From Antedon mediterranea (Eukaryota; Echinodermata; Crinoidea; Comatulida; Antedonidae): a DNA stretch of 64,000 nucleotides. Location of the stretch: positions 20,184,101 to 20,248,100 of the forward strand of contig NC_092677.1 of the NCBI RefSeq assembly GCF_964355755.1, written 5' to 3'. Shown here piece after piece: positions 24,955-36,180 of this stretch. How positions within the stretch are numbered: position 1 is the stretch's first letter; every line of letters starts with the position of its first letter. Below the pieces are notes generated by a model that saw only the letters and a program-made list of their open reading frames with translations, made no database searches and was not told the DNA's origin. The position numbers and the translations under genes were made by a program.

Positions 24955-27900
24955 TCGCTGATCTACCTCTCTCGCTGATCTATCTATCTCTATCGCTGAT
25001 CTATCTCTCTCTCGCTAATCTATCTATCTCTCTCTCGCTGATCTATCTCTCTCTCTCTCTCTCGCTGATCTATCTCTCTCTCGCTGATCGTTCTCTCTCT
25101 CGCTGATCTATCTCTCTCTCTCTCGCTGATCTATCTCTCTCTCTCGCTGATCTATCTCTCTCTCGCTGATCTATCTATCTCTCTCGCTGATCTATCTCTC
25201 TCTCGCTGAACTATCTATCTCTCTCTCGCTGATCTATCTATCTCTCTCTCGCTGATCTATCTATCTCTCTCTCTCTCTCTCTCTCGATGATTTATCTATT
25301 TCACTCTTGCTGATCTATCTCTCTCGCTGATCTATCTATCTCTCTCTCACTGATCTATCTCTCTCTCGCTGATCTATCTATTTCTCTCTCGATGATTTAT
25401 CTATTTCACTCTCGCTGATCTATCTCTCTCGCTGATCTATCTATCTCTCTCTCACTGATCTATCTCTCTCTCGCTGATCTATCTATTTCTCTCTCGCTGA
25501 TCTATCTTTCTCTCACTGATCTATCTATCTCTCTCTCTCGCTGATCTATCTCTCTCTCGCTGATCTATCTATCTCCCTCTCGCTGATCTATCTCTCTCTC
25601 GCTGATCTATCTATCTCTCTCGCTGATCTATCTCTCTCTCTCGCTGATCTATCTATCTCTCTCTCGCTGATCTATATATCTCTCTCTCGCTGATCTATCT
25701 CTCTCTCGCTGATCTATCTATCTCTCTCGCTGATCTATCTCTCTCTCGCTGATCTATCTATCTCTCTCTCGCTGATCCATCTATCTCTCTCTCGCTGATC
25801 CATCTATCTCTCTCTCGCTGATCTATCTCTCTCTCGCTAATCTATCTATCTCTCTCTGTCGCTGATCTATCTATCTCTCTCTCGCTGATCTACCTCTCTC
25901 TCTCGCTGATCTATCTATATCTCTCGCTGATCTATCTATCTATCTCTCGCTGATCTATCTCTCTCTCTCTCTCGCTGATCTATCTATCTCTCTCTCTCTC
26001 GCTGATCTATCTCTCTCGCTGTTCCATCTAACTCTCTCTCACTGATCTATTTCTCTCTCTCTCGCTGATCTATCTCTCTCGCTGATCTATCTCTCTCTCG
26101 CTGATCTATCTCCCTCTCTCGCTGATTTATCTCTCTCTCGCTGATCTATCTCTCTCTCGCTGATCTATCTCTCTCTCGCTGATCTATCTCTCTCTCTCGC
26201 TGATCTATCTCTCTCTCGCTGATCTATATCTCTCTCTGGCTGATCTATCTCTCTCTCGCTGATCTATCTCTTTCTCTCGCTGATCTATCTCTCTCTCGCT
26301 GATCTATCTCTCTCTCGCTGATCTATCTCTCTCTCTCTCGCTGATCTATCTCTCTCGCTGATCTATCTATCTCTCTCGCTGAAATATCTCTCTCTCGCTG
26401 ATCTATCTATCTCTCTCTCGCTGATCTATCTATCTCTCTCTCGCTGATCTATCTATCTCTCTCTCGCTGATCTATCTCTCTCTCGCTGATCTATCTATCT
26501 CTCTCGCTGATCTATCTATCTCTCTCTCTCGCTGATCTATCTATCTCTCTCTCGCTGATCTATCTATCTCCCTCTCGCTGATCTATCTCTCTCTCGCTGA
26601 TCTACCTCTCTCGCTGATCTATCTATCTCTATCGCTGATCTATCTCTCTCTCGCTAATCTATCTATCTCTCTCTCGCTGATCTATCTCTCTCTCTCTCTC
26701 GCTGATCTATCTCTCTCTCGCTGATCGTTCTCTCTCTCGCTGATCTATCTCTCTCTCTCTCTCGCTGATCTATCTCTCTCTCTCGCTGATCTATCTCTCT
26801 CTCGCTGATCTATCTATCTCTCTCGCTGATCTATCTCTCTCTCGCTGAACTATCTATCTCTCTCTCGCTGATCTATCTATCTCTCTCTCGCTGATCTATC
26901 TATCTCTCTCTCTCTCTCTCTCTCGATGATTTATCTATTTCACTCTTGCTGATCTATCTCTCTCGCTGATCTATCTATCTCTCTCTCACTGATCTATCTC
27001 TCTCTCGCTGATCTATCTATTTCTCTCTCGATGATTTATCTATTTCACTCTCGCTGATCTATCTCTCTCGCTGATCTATCTATCTCTCTCTCACTGATCT
27101 ATCTCTCTCTCGCTGATCTATCTATTTCTCTCTCGCTGATCTATCTTTCTCTCACTGATCTATCTATCTCTCTCTCTCGCTGATCTATCTCTCTCTCGCT
27201 GATCTATCTATCTCCCTCTCGCTGATCTATCTCTCTCTCGCTGATCTATCTATCTCTCTCGCTGATCTAAATCTCTCTCTCGCTGATCTATCTATCTCTC
27301 TCTCGCTGATCTATATATCTCTCTCTCGCTGATCTATCTCTCTCTCGCTGATCTATCTATCTCTCTCGCTGATCTATCTCTCTCTCGCTGATCTATCTAT
27401 CTCTCTCTCGCTGATCCATCTATCTCTCTCTCGCTGATCCATCTATCTCTCTCTCGCTGATCTATCTCTCTCTCGCTAATCTATCTATCTCTCTCTGTCG
27501 CTGATCTATCTATCTCTCTCTCGCTGATCTACCTCTCTCTCTCGCTGATCTATCTATATCTCTCGCTGATCTATCTATCTATCTCTCGCTGATCTATCTC
27601 TCTCTCTCTCGCTGATCTATCTATCTCTCTCTCTCTCGCTGATCTATCTCTCTCGCTGTTCCATCTAACTCTCTCTCACTGATCTATTTCTCTCTCTCTC
27701 GCTGATCTATCTCTCTCGCTGATCTATCTCTCTCTCGCTGATCTATCTCCCTCTCTCGCTGATTTATCTCTCTCTCGCTGATCTATCTCTCTCTCGCTGA
27801 TCTATCTCTCTCTCGCTGATCTATCTCTCTCTCTCGCTGATCTATCTCTCTCTCGCTGATCTATATCTCTCTCTGGCTGATCTATCTCTCTCTCGCTGAT

Positions 27901-28115
27901 CTATCTCTTTCTCTCGCTGATCTATCTCTCTCTCGCTGATCTATCTCTCTCTCGCTGATCTATCTCTCTCTCTCTCGCTGATCTATCTCTCTCGCTGATC
28001 TATCTATCTCTCTCGCTGAAATATCTCTCTCTCGCTGATCTATCTATCTCTCTCTCGCTGATCTATCTATCTCTCTCTCGCTGATCTATCTATCTCTCTC
28101 TCGCTGATCTATCTC
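24955..28115 (+). repeat. 1637-bp higher-order tandem repeat, two copies
   Basis: The rare unit GCTGATCGTTC recurs with its G at 25090 and 26727, and GCTGTTCCATCTAAC with its G at 26021 and 27658, both exactly 1637 bp apart. Intervening variants such as CACTCTTGCTG and the GAAATATC unit also match. One private change is GATCTAAATC near 27267. Confidence 0.88.
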
Positions 28116-31100
28116 TCTCTCGCTGATCTATCTATCTCTCTCTCGCTGATTTATCTATTTCACTCTCGCTGATCTATCTCTCTCGCTGATCTATATATCT
28201 CTCTCTCACTGATCTATCTCTCTCTCGCTGATCTATCTATCTCTCTCTCGCTGATCTATCTCTCTCTCACTGATCTATCTATCTCTCTCTCGCTGATCTA
28301 TCTATCTCCCTCTCGCTGATCTATCTCTCTCTCGCTGATCTATCTATCTCTCTCGCTGATCTATCTCTCTCTCGCTGATCTATCTATCTCTCTCTCGCTG
28401 ATCTATCTATCTCTCTCTCTCTCGCTGATCTATCTATCTCTCTCGCTGATCTGTCTCTCTCTCGCTGATCTATATATCTCTCTCTCGCTGATCCATCTAT
28501 CTCTCTCTCGCTGATCTATCTCTCTCTCGCTGATCTATCTATCCCTCTCTCGCTGATCTACCCCTCTCTCTCGCTGATCTATCTATCTCTCTCGCTGATC
28601 TATCTATATCTCTCGCTGATCTATCTATCTATCTCTCGCTGATCTATGTCTCTATCTCTCGCTGATCTATCTATCTCTCTCTCGCTGATCTATCTCTCTC
28701 TCGCTGTTCTATCTAACTCTCTCTCGCTGATCTATCTAACTCTCTCTCGCTGATCTATCTCTTTCTCGCTGATCTATCTCTCTCTCGCTGATCTATCTCT
28801 CTCTCTCGCTGATCTATCTCTCTCTCGCTGATCTATCTCTCTCTCGCTGATCTATCTCTCTCTCGCTGATCTATCTCTCTCTTGCTGATCTATCTCTCTC
28901 TCGCTGATCTATCTCTCTCTCTCTCTCGCTGATCTATCTCTCTCTTGCTGATCTATCTCTCTCTCGCTAATCTATCTCTCTCTCTCGCTGATCTATCTCT
29001 CTCTCTCTCTCGCTGATCTATCTCTCTCTCGCTGATCTATCTCTCTCGCTGTTCTATCTCTCTCTCGCTGATCTATCTATCTCTCTCTCGCTGATCTATC
29101 TCTCTCTCGCTGATCTATAAATCTCTCTCTTGCTGATCTATCTCTCTCTCGCTGATCTATCTATCTCTCTCTCGCTGATCTATCTCTCTCTCGCTTATCT
29201 ATCTCTCTCTCTCTGATCTATCTCTCTCTCGCTGATCTATCTCTCTCTCGCTGATCTCTCTCTCTCTCGCTGATCTATCTCTCTCTCTCACTGATCTATC
29301 TCTCTCTCTCGCTGATCTATCTCTCTCTCTCGCTGATCTATCTCTCTCTCTCTCTCTCTCTGATCTATCTCTCTCTCTCGCTGATCTATCTCTCTCTCGC
29401 TGATCTATCTCTCTCTCGCTGATCTATCTCTCTCTCTCTAGCTGATCTATTTCTCTCTCTCGCTTATCTATCTCTCTCTCGCTGATCTATCTCTCTCTCT
29501 CTCTCTCTCTCGCAGATCTATCTCTCTCTCTCTCTCTCTCGCTGATCTCTCTCTCTCTCTCTCTCGCTGATCTATATCTCTCTCTCTCTAGCTGATCTAT
29601 CTCTCTCTCGCTGATCTATTTCTCTCTCTCTCGCTGATCTACCTCTCTCTCGCTGATCTATCTCTCTCTCGCTGATCTATCTATCTCTCTCTCGCTGATC
29701 TCTCTATCTCTCTCTCTCGCTGATCTATCTCTCTCTCGCTAATTTATCTATCTCTCTCTCGCTGATCTATCTATCTCACTCTCGCTGATCTATCTCTCTC
29801 TCTCTCGCTGATCTATCTATCTCTCTCACTGATCTATCTCTCTCTCGCTGATCTATCTATCTTTCTCTCGCTGATCTATCTATCTCTCTCTCGCTGATCT
29901 ATCTATCTCTCTCGCCGATCTATCTCTCTCTCGCTGATCTATCTATCTCTCTCTCGCTGATCCATCTATCTCTCTCTCGCTGATCTACCTCTCTCTCTCT
30001 CGCTGATCTATCTATCTCTCTCTCGCTGATCTACCTCTCTCTCTCTCTCGCTGATCTATCTATCTCTCTCGCTGATCTATCTATCTCTCTCGCTGATCTA
30101 TCTATCTATCTCTCGCTGATCTATCTCTCTCTCGCTGATCTATCTTTCTCTCTCTCGCTGATCTATCTCTCTCTCGCTGATCTATCTAACTCTCTCTCGC
30201 TGATCTATTTCTCTCTCACTGATCTATCTTATTCTCGCTGATCTCTCTCTCTCTCTCGCTGATCTGTCTCTCTCTCTCTCGCTGATCTATCTCTCTCTCG
30301 CTGATCTATTTCTCTCTCGCTGATCTATCTCTCTCTTGGTGATCTATCTCTCTCTCTCTCGCTGATCTATCTCTCTCTCACTGATCTATCTCTCTTTCGC
30401 TAATCTATCTCTCTCTCTCTCGCTGATCTATCTCTCTCTCTCGCTGATCTATCTCTCTCTCGCTGATCTATCTCTCTCTCGCTGTTCTATCTCTCTCTCG
30501 CTGATCTATCTATCTCTCTCTCGCTGATCTATCTCTCTCTCGCTGATCTATCTATCTCTCTCGCTGATCTATCTCTCTCTCGCTGATCTATCTATCTCTC
30601 TCTCGCTGATCTATCTCTCTCGCTGATCTATCTATCTCTCTCTCGCTGATCTATCTATCTCTCTCTCTCTCGCTGATCTATCTCTCTCTCGCTGATCTAT
30701 CTATCTCTCTCTCGCTGATCTATCTATCTCTCTCTCGCTGATCTCTCTATCTCTCTCTCGCTGATCTATCTCTCTCTATCGCTAATCTATCTCTATCTCG
30801 CTTATCTATCTCTCTCGCTGATCTATCTCTCTCTCGCTGATCTATCTCTCTCTCGCTGATCTCTCTCTCTCTCTCGCTGATCTATCTCTCTCTCTCACTG
30901 ATCTATCTCTCTCTCTCGCTGATCTATCTCTCTCTCGCTGATCTATCTCTCTCTCTCTCTCGCTGATCTATCTCTCTCGCTGATCTATCTCTCTCTCTCG
31001 GTGATCTATCTCTCTCTAGCTGATCTATCTCTCTCTCGCTGATCTATCTCTCTATCTTTCTCGCTGATCTATCTCTCTCTCGCTGATCTATCTCTCTCTC

Positions 31101-31176
31101 TTGCTGATCTATCTCTCTCTCTCTCTCTTTCGCTGATCTATCTCTCTCTCACTAATCTATCTCTCTCTCTCTCGCT

Positions 31177-31180
<4 letters not shown>

Positions 31181-31214
<34 letters not shown>
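31181..31214 (+). repeat. Pure (TC)n tract in array 2
   Basis: About 34 bp of uninterrupted TC dinucleotides where at least one core has been lost. Confidence 0.9.
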
Positions 31215-31219
<5 letters not shown>

Positions 31220-32208
31220 TCTATCTCTCTCTCTCTCGCTGATCTATTTCTCTCTCGCTGATCTATTTCTCTCTCTCTCGCTGATCTATCTCTCTCTCGC
31301 TGATCTATCTCACTCTCGCTGATCTATCTATCTCTCTCTCGCTGATCTATCTCTCTCTCTCGCTGATCTATATATCTCTCTCACTGATCTCTCTATCTCT
31401 CTCTCTCTCGCTGATCTATCTCTCTTTCGCTAATCTATATATCTCTCTCTCACTGATCTATGTCTCTCTCTCGCTGATCTATCTATCTCTCTCTCGCTGA
31501 TCTATCTCTCTCTCGCTGATCTATCTATCTCTCTCGCTGATCTATCTCTCTCTCGCTGATCTATCTCTCTCGCTGATCTATCTATCTCTCTCTCGCTGAT
31601 CTATCTCTCTCTGGCTGATCTATCACTCTCTCGCTGATCTATCTATCTCTCTCTCGCTGATCTATCTATCTCTTTTTCGCTGATCTATCTCTCTCTCGCT
31701 GATCTATCTATCTCTCTCTCGCTGATATATCTCTCTCTCGCTGATCTATCTCTCTCTCGCTGATCTATCTCTCTCTCGCTGATGTATCTCTCTCTCGCTG
31801 ATCTATCTCTCTCTCGCTGATCTATCTCTCTCTCGCTGATCTATCTATATCTCTCTCGCTGATCTATATCTCTCTCGCTGATCTATCTATCTCTCTCTCG
31901 CTGATCTATCTCTCACTCGTTGATCTATCTCTCTCTCGCTCATCTATCTCTCTCTCGCTGATCTATCTCTCTCTCGCTGATCTATCTCTCTCTCGCTGAT
32001 CTATCTCTCTCTCGCTGATCTATCTCTCTCTTGCTGATCTACCTCTCTCTCGCTGATCTATCCCTCTCTCGCTGATCTATCTCTCTCTCGTTGATCTATC
32101 TCTCTCTCGCTGATCTATCTCTCTCTCGCTGATCTATCTCTGTCTCTCTCTCTCTCTCTCGCTGATCTATCTGTCTCTCGCTGATCTATTTCTCTCTCGC
32201 TGATCTAT

Positions 32209-32610
32209 AACTAGTTATGTCAAAAAATAAAAGGGTCGAAATTTGGCCATTTTCCGACAATTTCACTACGGGGGACCACAGGAATTTTTTCGAAAAATAA
32301 CCAAAATTTCCACTTTTTAAAATTCGAAAATTATGCTATAATATTGCCATTTATACAGATATATTTTGCTAACATGATCTTATAGAGCCATAGTAAGTAG
32401 TTATGTCAAAAAATAAAAGGGTCAAAATTTGGCCATTTTTCGAAAATTTTCCTGTTTGGGACCATAGGACTTTTTTCGAAAAATTGACAAAATTTCCAAT
32501 TTCTAAAATTCGAAAATTATGCTATAATATTGCCATTTATCCAAATATATTGTGATAACATCATCTTATAGAGACATAGCAACTAGTTATGTCAAAAAAA
32601 TAAAAGGGTC
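32209..32610 (+). repeat. Family A satellite, forward, two monomers left of the LINE
   Basis: Two copies of the ~187-bp AT-rich family A monomer (TTATGTCAAAAAATAAAAGG, stem-loop, GCTATAATATTGCCATTTAT, AACATCATCTTATAGAGCC). The block is cut at 32610 by the LINE insertion and continues at 36181. The right-hand part up to 32610 matches 37240-37432 almost base for base, which makes that paralogue an uninserted version of the site. Confidence 0.92.
32602..32610. repeat. LINE target-site duplication, left copy
   Basis: AAAAGGGTC directly precedes the LINE and recurs after its poly(A) tail at 36177-36185. The duplication may extend by a few A residues with one mismatch. The paralogous uninserted site at 37424-37445 has a single copy. 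Confidence 0.8.
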
Positions 32611-32612
32611 AA

Positions 32613-32981
32613 AACAAAATAATTGATAAATCGTTGCATTCTCTTAATCCTGTAGACAAATGGGAACTAATTAAAGTTAAAATTAAAGAGTACTCAATCA
32701 AATACGGAAAAACAAAAACATATTATAAAAATAGAAAAAAAGAAAATTTACAAAAAGAAATCAATCAACTAAATGTTCAGTTAATAGATACAAACGGAGA
32801 AGAAACAATAGAACTAGAAATTAAAAAGAAAACTAAAGAGTTGGAAGATATTATGAATTTGAAGCCAAAGGCGCCCAAATTCGTTCAAGAACAAAATGGA
32901 CAGAAAAGGGCGAAACAAACAGTAAATACTTTCTATGTCTGGAAAAAAATAATGGTAAAAAAAAACAAATTTAGAAAATAA
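32613..32981 (+). pseudogene. Frameshifted ORF2 linker fragment of the LINE
   Basis: Frame 3 is open from the truncation point (codons from 32613; first TTG at 32634) and encodes a lysine-rich, probably coiled-coil linker including NPVDKWELIKVKIKEYSIKY, a pattern found between the endonuclease and RT domains of L1-type ORF2 proteins. Near 32862 a single base appears to be missing in TTTGAAGCCAAAGGC: downstream the conserved linker motif (IRSRTKWTEKGETNSKYF) is in frame 2 instead. The native frame then meets TAG at 32972-32974. Frame 3 itself runs on out of register to TAA at 32979-32981. Both lesions separate this piece from the RT ORF, so it is a decayed part of the same gene, not an independent protein. 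Confidence 0.82.
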
Positions 32982-33034
32982 AAAGACCCAATGGATCTTA
33001 TGCCGAAAAAACAAATGACATACTTTCGGAAGAG

Positions 33035-35494
33035 GTGAAACACTTCGAAAATCTATACCAAAATCAAAATATTACAAAAGATAAAGTTCTGACGTATCTA
33101 AAAGAAACAGATTTAACAAAATTAACAGATGATGAAAAACAATCCTGTGAGGGTGAACTGACACTGTTAGAGTGTAAAGATGCAATTTTGTCAATGAAGC
33201 GTAATAAAGCACCCGGTACTGACGGCCTTACCGTTGAATTTTATCATTTTTTCTGGCCTAAAATAGGTTCATTAATCTGTAATGCTCTTAATACATGCTA
33301 TAAAGATGGGAAACTATCAATATCACAAAGAAGAGGGGTAATTAACTTAATTTATAAGAAGGGAGACCATGATGATCTCAATAACTGGAGACCTGTAACT
33401 CTCCTGAATGTAGACTATAAAATTGCTGCATTGTTTTTAACAAAACGAATACAAAAGGTTATATCAAAACTGGTTAGTAATGACCAAAAAGGTTACATTA
33501 AAGGTCGCTTTGGTGGCGACAATGTAAGATTAATAAATGATGTAATTCAGTATATGGATAACGGCAGGTTAACAGGAGCTCTTGTTAGCGTAGATTTTAG
33601 TAAAGCCTTTGACACTGTAAATAGACATTTTCTTGTAAGTACCTTGCGTTCTTTCAATTTTGGTTCTTCTTTCATTTCATGGGTGAACGTACTGTATTCA
33701 GATACAGAATGTGTAATAATGAATAACGGTTGGTGTTCAAAAAGCTTCAAAATGCATAGAGGGATCAGACAAGGCTGTCCCCTTTCTGCCTTACTATTCA
33801 TTTTAGTAGCAGAAATAATGGCTATAAGAATTAAAAGTGATCAAAATATCGAAGGGATTGCCCTTCCAGGCAAGGATGACTATACAACTGAAGTCAAAAT
33901 TGCACAATTAGCAGATGACACAGTTTTATTTCTAAAAAATGAAAACAGTATAAAGAATAGCATTGATAAAATCGTTGAATTTGGTCTAGTATCAGGTTTA
34001 AAGCTAAACAAAGAAAAAACCAATGCCATGTGGTTATGGCGTTGGAAAAACAGAAAGAAGAACGAAAATTTGTTCAACATCAATTGGGTGTACAGTAGTT
34101 TTAAGATTCTAGGTATACATGTTGGCCATGACAAAGAAATATGTTTTACTAAAAACTGGTCTGAAAAAATTCAATCTTTTAAAAAAATACTTGATACATG
34201 GCACAAAAGAAACCTCTCGATTTTTGGCAAAGTTATGATTTTAAAAACACTGGGTTTAGCAAAGTTAATCTACAACGCAAGTATTATAGATACCCCTGAA
34301 TGCGTTTTAAATGAAGTCGATAAAATTGTATTCGATTTTATTTGGAATAATAAAACAGAAAAGATAAAAAGATTAACATTAATCAATGATTATAATAGTG
34401 GTGGAATAAATGCTCCAGACTTCAGATCTCAAGTCAAGGCACTACAAATGTCATGGCTTAAAAGATTGTACAATGATGACACTTCAAAATGGAAGTGTTT
34501 ACCTAAAATGTATTTTAACAAAATAGGTCCAAGAGAGGTTATTGAAAATATATCAAATGTAAAATATAAAGAAACAGATTACAGCAGTATGCCTTTATTA
34601 TATAAATCAATGTTAAAGTATTTAGCTGAATTCAATCAATATTCTGTCAAAATGTCACTTTCCTATGAACAAATTATAGAACAACCTATATGGGGCAACA
34701 ACTTTATAACACACAATGGTTTCTCACTCCTTTATAGGAATTGGATTAGATCTGGTATAACAAAGATGAAACATATTATAATTGATGACAGATTTATTAA
34801 TACAAATGAATTACTATTTTTGTTAAATATCAAATCGAATTGGATTGCTGAATTGTCATGTCTACTAAAAGCAATACCACGAGAATGGAAAGATATAATT
34901 TATTCAAAAATTGATAATGTAAAAGTTAACGAAGTTATATCAATACAGTATAGTAAATTGAGTTGTAAAAACATTCGTCTCTTTTTTATCAAAGAAAAAT
35001 GTAAAGAACCAACCAAGAGTAAAACAAAGTGGGAAACACATTTTAATATAGCGAACGATTGGACACTGACGTGGAAAAGAAAAGTAAATGATATTAAAGA
35101 TAACAAACTTAAACAGCTAAATTTCAAACTGTTGCATTGTATTATTCCTACCAATAGAAGGCTCTTTAAATGGAATATTAATAATACAGACACTTGCCTG
35201 CAATGTAATGTAATAGAAGATGATAAACACTTCTTTTACCAATGTACTGAAGCAAATGACTTATGGAAATACATTAATGTTTATACCACATATAAGTTTG
35301 GAATTGAGGCAAACTTTCAAAATATTGTACTCGGTACCGGAAACAGATATGTTGACCACATGTTCTCTCTTGGATGCTTCTGTATCTATAAAGCACACAT
35401 TTTGAAAAAAGTAAAGAAATGGAATTATGGTTCACTTTCTCGCCTCTTTTTGGCAGAAAAAAATAATAGGTTATACCTTAACCGACTATTATAA
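33035..35494 (+). CDS. LINE ORF2 reverse transcriptase and C-terminal zinc-knuckle region (5' partial)
   Basis: This is the RT half of an L1/Tx1-type ORF2 protein, the enzyme that copies LINE RNA into DNA at a nicked target. Frame 2 is open from 32975, just after a TAG; 33035 is only the first GTG, there is no credible native start, and the protein is N-terminally incomplete. Numbering from 33035 over 819 residues: finger motif KAPGTDG (58-64), NWRPVTLLN (117-125), DQKGYIKGR (150-158), motif A VDFSKAFD with Asp187, motif B RQGCPLS (245-251), motif C LADDTVLF with Asp294 and Asp295, motif D SGLKLNKEKT (320-329) and motif E FKILGIHVG. The three catalytic aspartates are intact. The C-terminal part has a conserved SIFGKVMILKTL stretch after the thumb (395-406) and a Cys-x2-Cys-x7-His-x4-Cys knuckle (C721, C724, H732, C737), typical of L1-like ORF2. 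There are no internal stops over 2.46 kb, so the insertion is relatively young or the frame has been spared by chance. Confidence 0.93.
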   Translation: MKHFENLYQNQNITKDKVLTYLKETDLTKLTDDEKQSCEGELTLLECKDAILSMKRNKAPGTDGLTVEFYHFFWPKIGSLICNALNTCYKDGKLSISQRRGVINLIYKKGDHDDLNNWRPVTLLNVDYKIAALFLTKRIQKVISKLVSNDQKGYIKGRFGGDNVRLINDVIQYMDNGRLTGALVSVDFSKAFDTVNRHFLVSTLRSFNFGSSFISWVNVLYSDTECVIMNNGWCSKSFKMHRGIRQGCPLSALLFILVAEIMAIRIKSDQNIEGIALPGKDDYTTEVKIAQLADDTVLFLKNENSIKNSIDKIVEFGLVSGLKLNKEKTNAMWLWRWKNRKKNENLFNINWVYSSFKILGIHVGHDKEICFTKNWSEKIQSFKKILDTWHKRNLSIFGKVMILKTLGLAKLIYNASIIDTPECVLNEVDKIVFDFIWNNKTEKIKRLTLINDYNSGGINAPDFRSQVKALQMSWLKRLYNDDTSKWKCLPKMYFNKIGPREVIENISNVKYKETDYSSMPLLYKSMLKYLAEFNQYSVKMSLSYEQIIEQPIWGNNFITHNGFSLLYRNWIRSGITKMKHIIIDDRFINTNELLFLLNIKSNWIAELSCLLKAIPREWKDIIYSKIDNVKVNEVISIQYSKLSCKNIRLFFIKEKCKEPTKSKTKWETHFNIANDWTLTWKRKVNDIKDNKLKQLNFKLLHCIIPTNRRLFKWNINNTDTCLQCNVIEDDKHFFYQCTEANDLWKYINVYTTYKFGIEANFQNIVLGTGNRYVDHMFSLGCFCIYKAHILKKVKKWNYGSLSRLFLAEKNNRLYLNRLL

Positions 35495-36162
35495 TACGGT
35501 ATATTCTACAGCGATTCTATAACGCTGTGCAATGCCAATAGGTGGTTAAATCTTTATATAGAATTATTAAAAAAAAAAATGAAAATAAATGAAATAAATA
35601 TTAAAAACAAAACGAAACGTAACATATAAGTAAGCAACAAATATAACCATGAGACATAAAACTAAAACACAAGAGTAAGGAAAGAATTTTTTTTTAAGCT
35701 TACTATAATTATTTGAATTTTATATTTTTATTTATGTTCTTATTGTAAAAAAAAAGAAAAAAAAAGAATTAAGAATAATAATTGTATTGCATTTTATATA
35801 TTGTAAATATTTATTTATTTATATACCTTTGTCGTGGGTATGTATGTATGCATGTGTGCAATCATGTACTCGAATATATGCACTTGTGTGTTTTGTACAG
35901 AGACATAGACCTATTGTAGAAAGGAATAGTTAAAATAAAAGAAAATAATGAAAAAAAGTGGATAATACATATAAAAGTATAAAGTATATATATATATATA
36001 TTTGACCGAATTGTTTCGATCAAATCGTACTAAAGATAAAAGAAAGTACAAGAAAATAACAGAACAGAATAACAAGGGAATATATATTTGGATGAAGTGT
36101 AAAATCATTGTATTGATCATTTGAGAATGAAATGAATAATAGTGGTTAACGCCACAAAAGAG
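35495..36162 (+). other. LINE 3' UTR
   Basis: AT-rich non-coding tail of the LINE, with an A-rich stretch near 35743-35768, a TG/TA-rich segment (GTATGTATGTATGCATGTG type) around 35838-35880 and a (TA)n run near 35984-36001. One AATAAA lies at 35934-35939, about 220 bp before the tail, so no well-placed polyadenylation signal is evident. Open frames here, including one antisense frame at 35911-36207, have no domain character. Confidence 0.8.
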
Positions 36163-36180
36163 AAAAAAAAAAAAAAAAAA
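36163..36180 (+). other. Poly(A) tail of the LINE
   Basis: Eighteen consecutive A residues end the element. The next bases, GGGTCGAAAAATGGCACC, are family A sequence, and the right-hand target-site duplication copy AAAAGGGTC (36177-36185) overlaps the tail. Confidence 0.88.

Larger units (their letters stand above)
5619..32208 (+). repeat. GATA/GAGA satellite array 2, 26.6 kb
   Basis: The largest array in the window, built of the same CGCTGATCTATC core and (TC)n spacers in the same orientation as array 1. Variant units such as GCTGTTCCATCTAACTC, GATTTATCTATTTCAC and GCTGATATGTGTC recur in a fixed order and reveal higher-order blocks of about 1.34, 1.64 and 1.81 kb. The array ends at 32208, where GATCTATAACTAGTTATG fuses it to family A with a short TA overlap. 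No gene, promoter or non-repeat sequence was found in it. Confidence 0.97.
32611..36180 (+). mobile_element. 5'-truncated LINE (L1/Tx1-type non-LTR retrotransposon)
   Basis: A 3.57-kb element inserted in a family A monomer. It starts abruptly within the ORF2 linker between endonuclease and reverse transcriptase, so ORF1 and the endonuclease domain are absent, as expected from incomplete target-primed reverse transcription. It then has the RT-bearing ORF (33035-35494), a 3' UTR of about 670 bp and a tail of 18 A residues at 36163-36180. The flanks carry AAAAGGGTC on both sides. Cysteine-histidine and RT motifs point to the L1/Tx1 group; the exact clade cannot be fixed by eye. It cannot move on its own. 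Confidence 0.93.

Noticed and set aside
33547-35405. Antisense and alternate frames within the LINE (33547-33801, 33880-34134, 34900-35193, 35220-35405)
   Set aside because: They are shadows of the RT frame, which alone carries conserved motifs.
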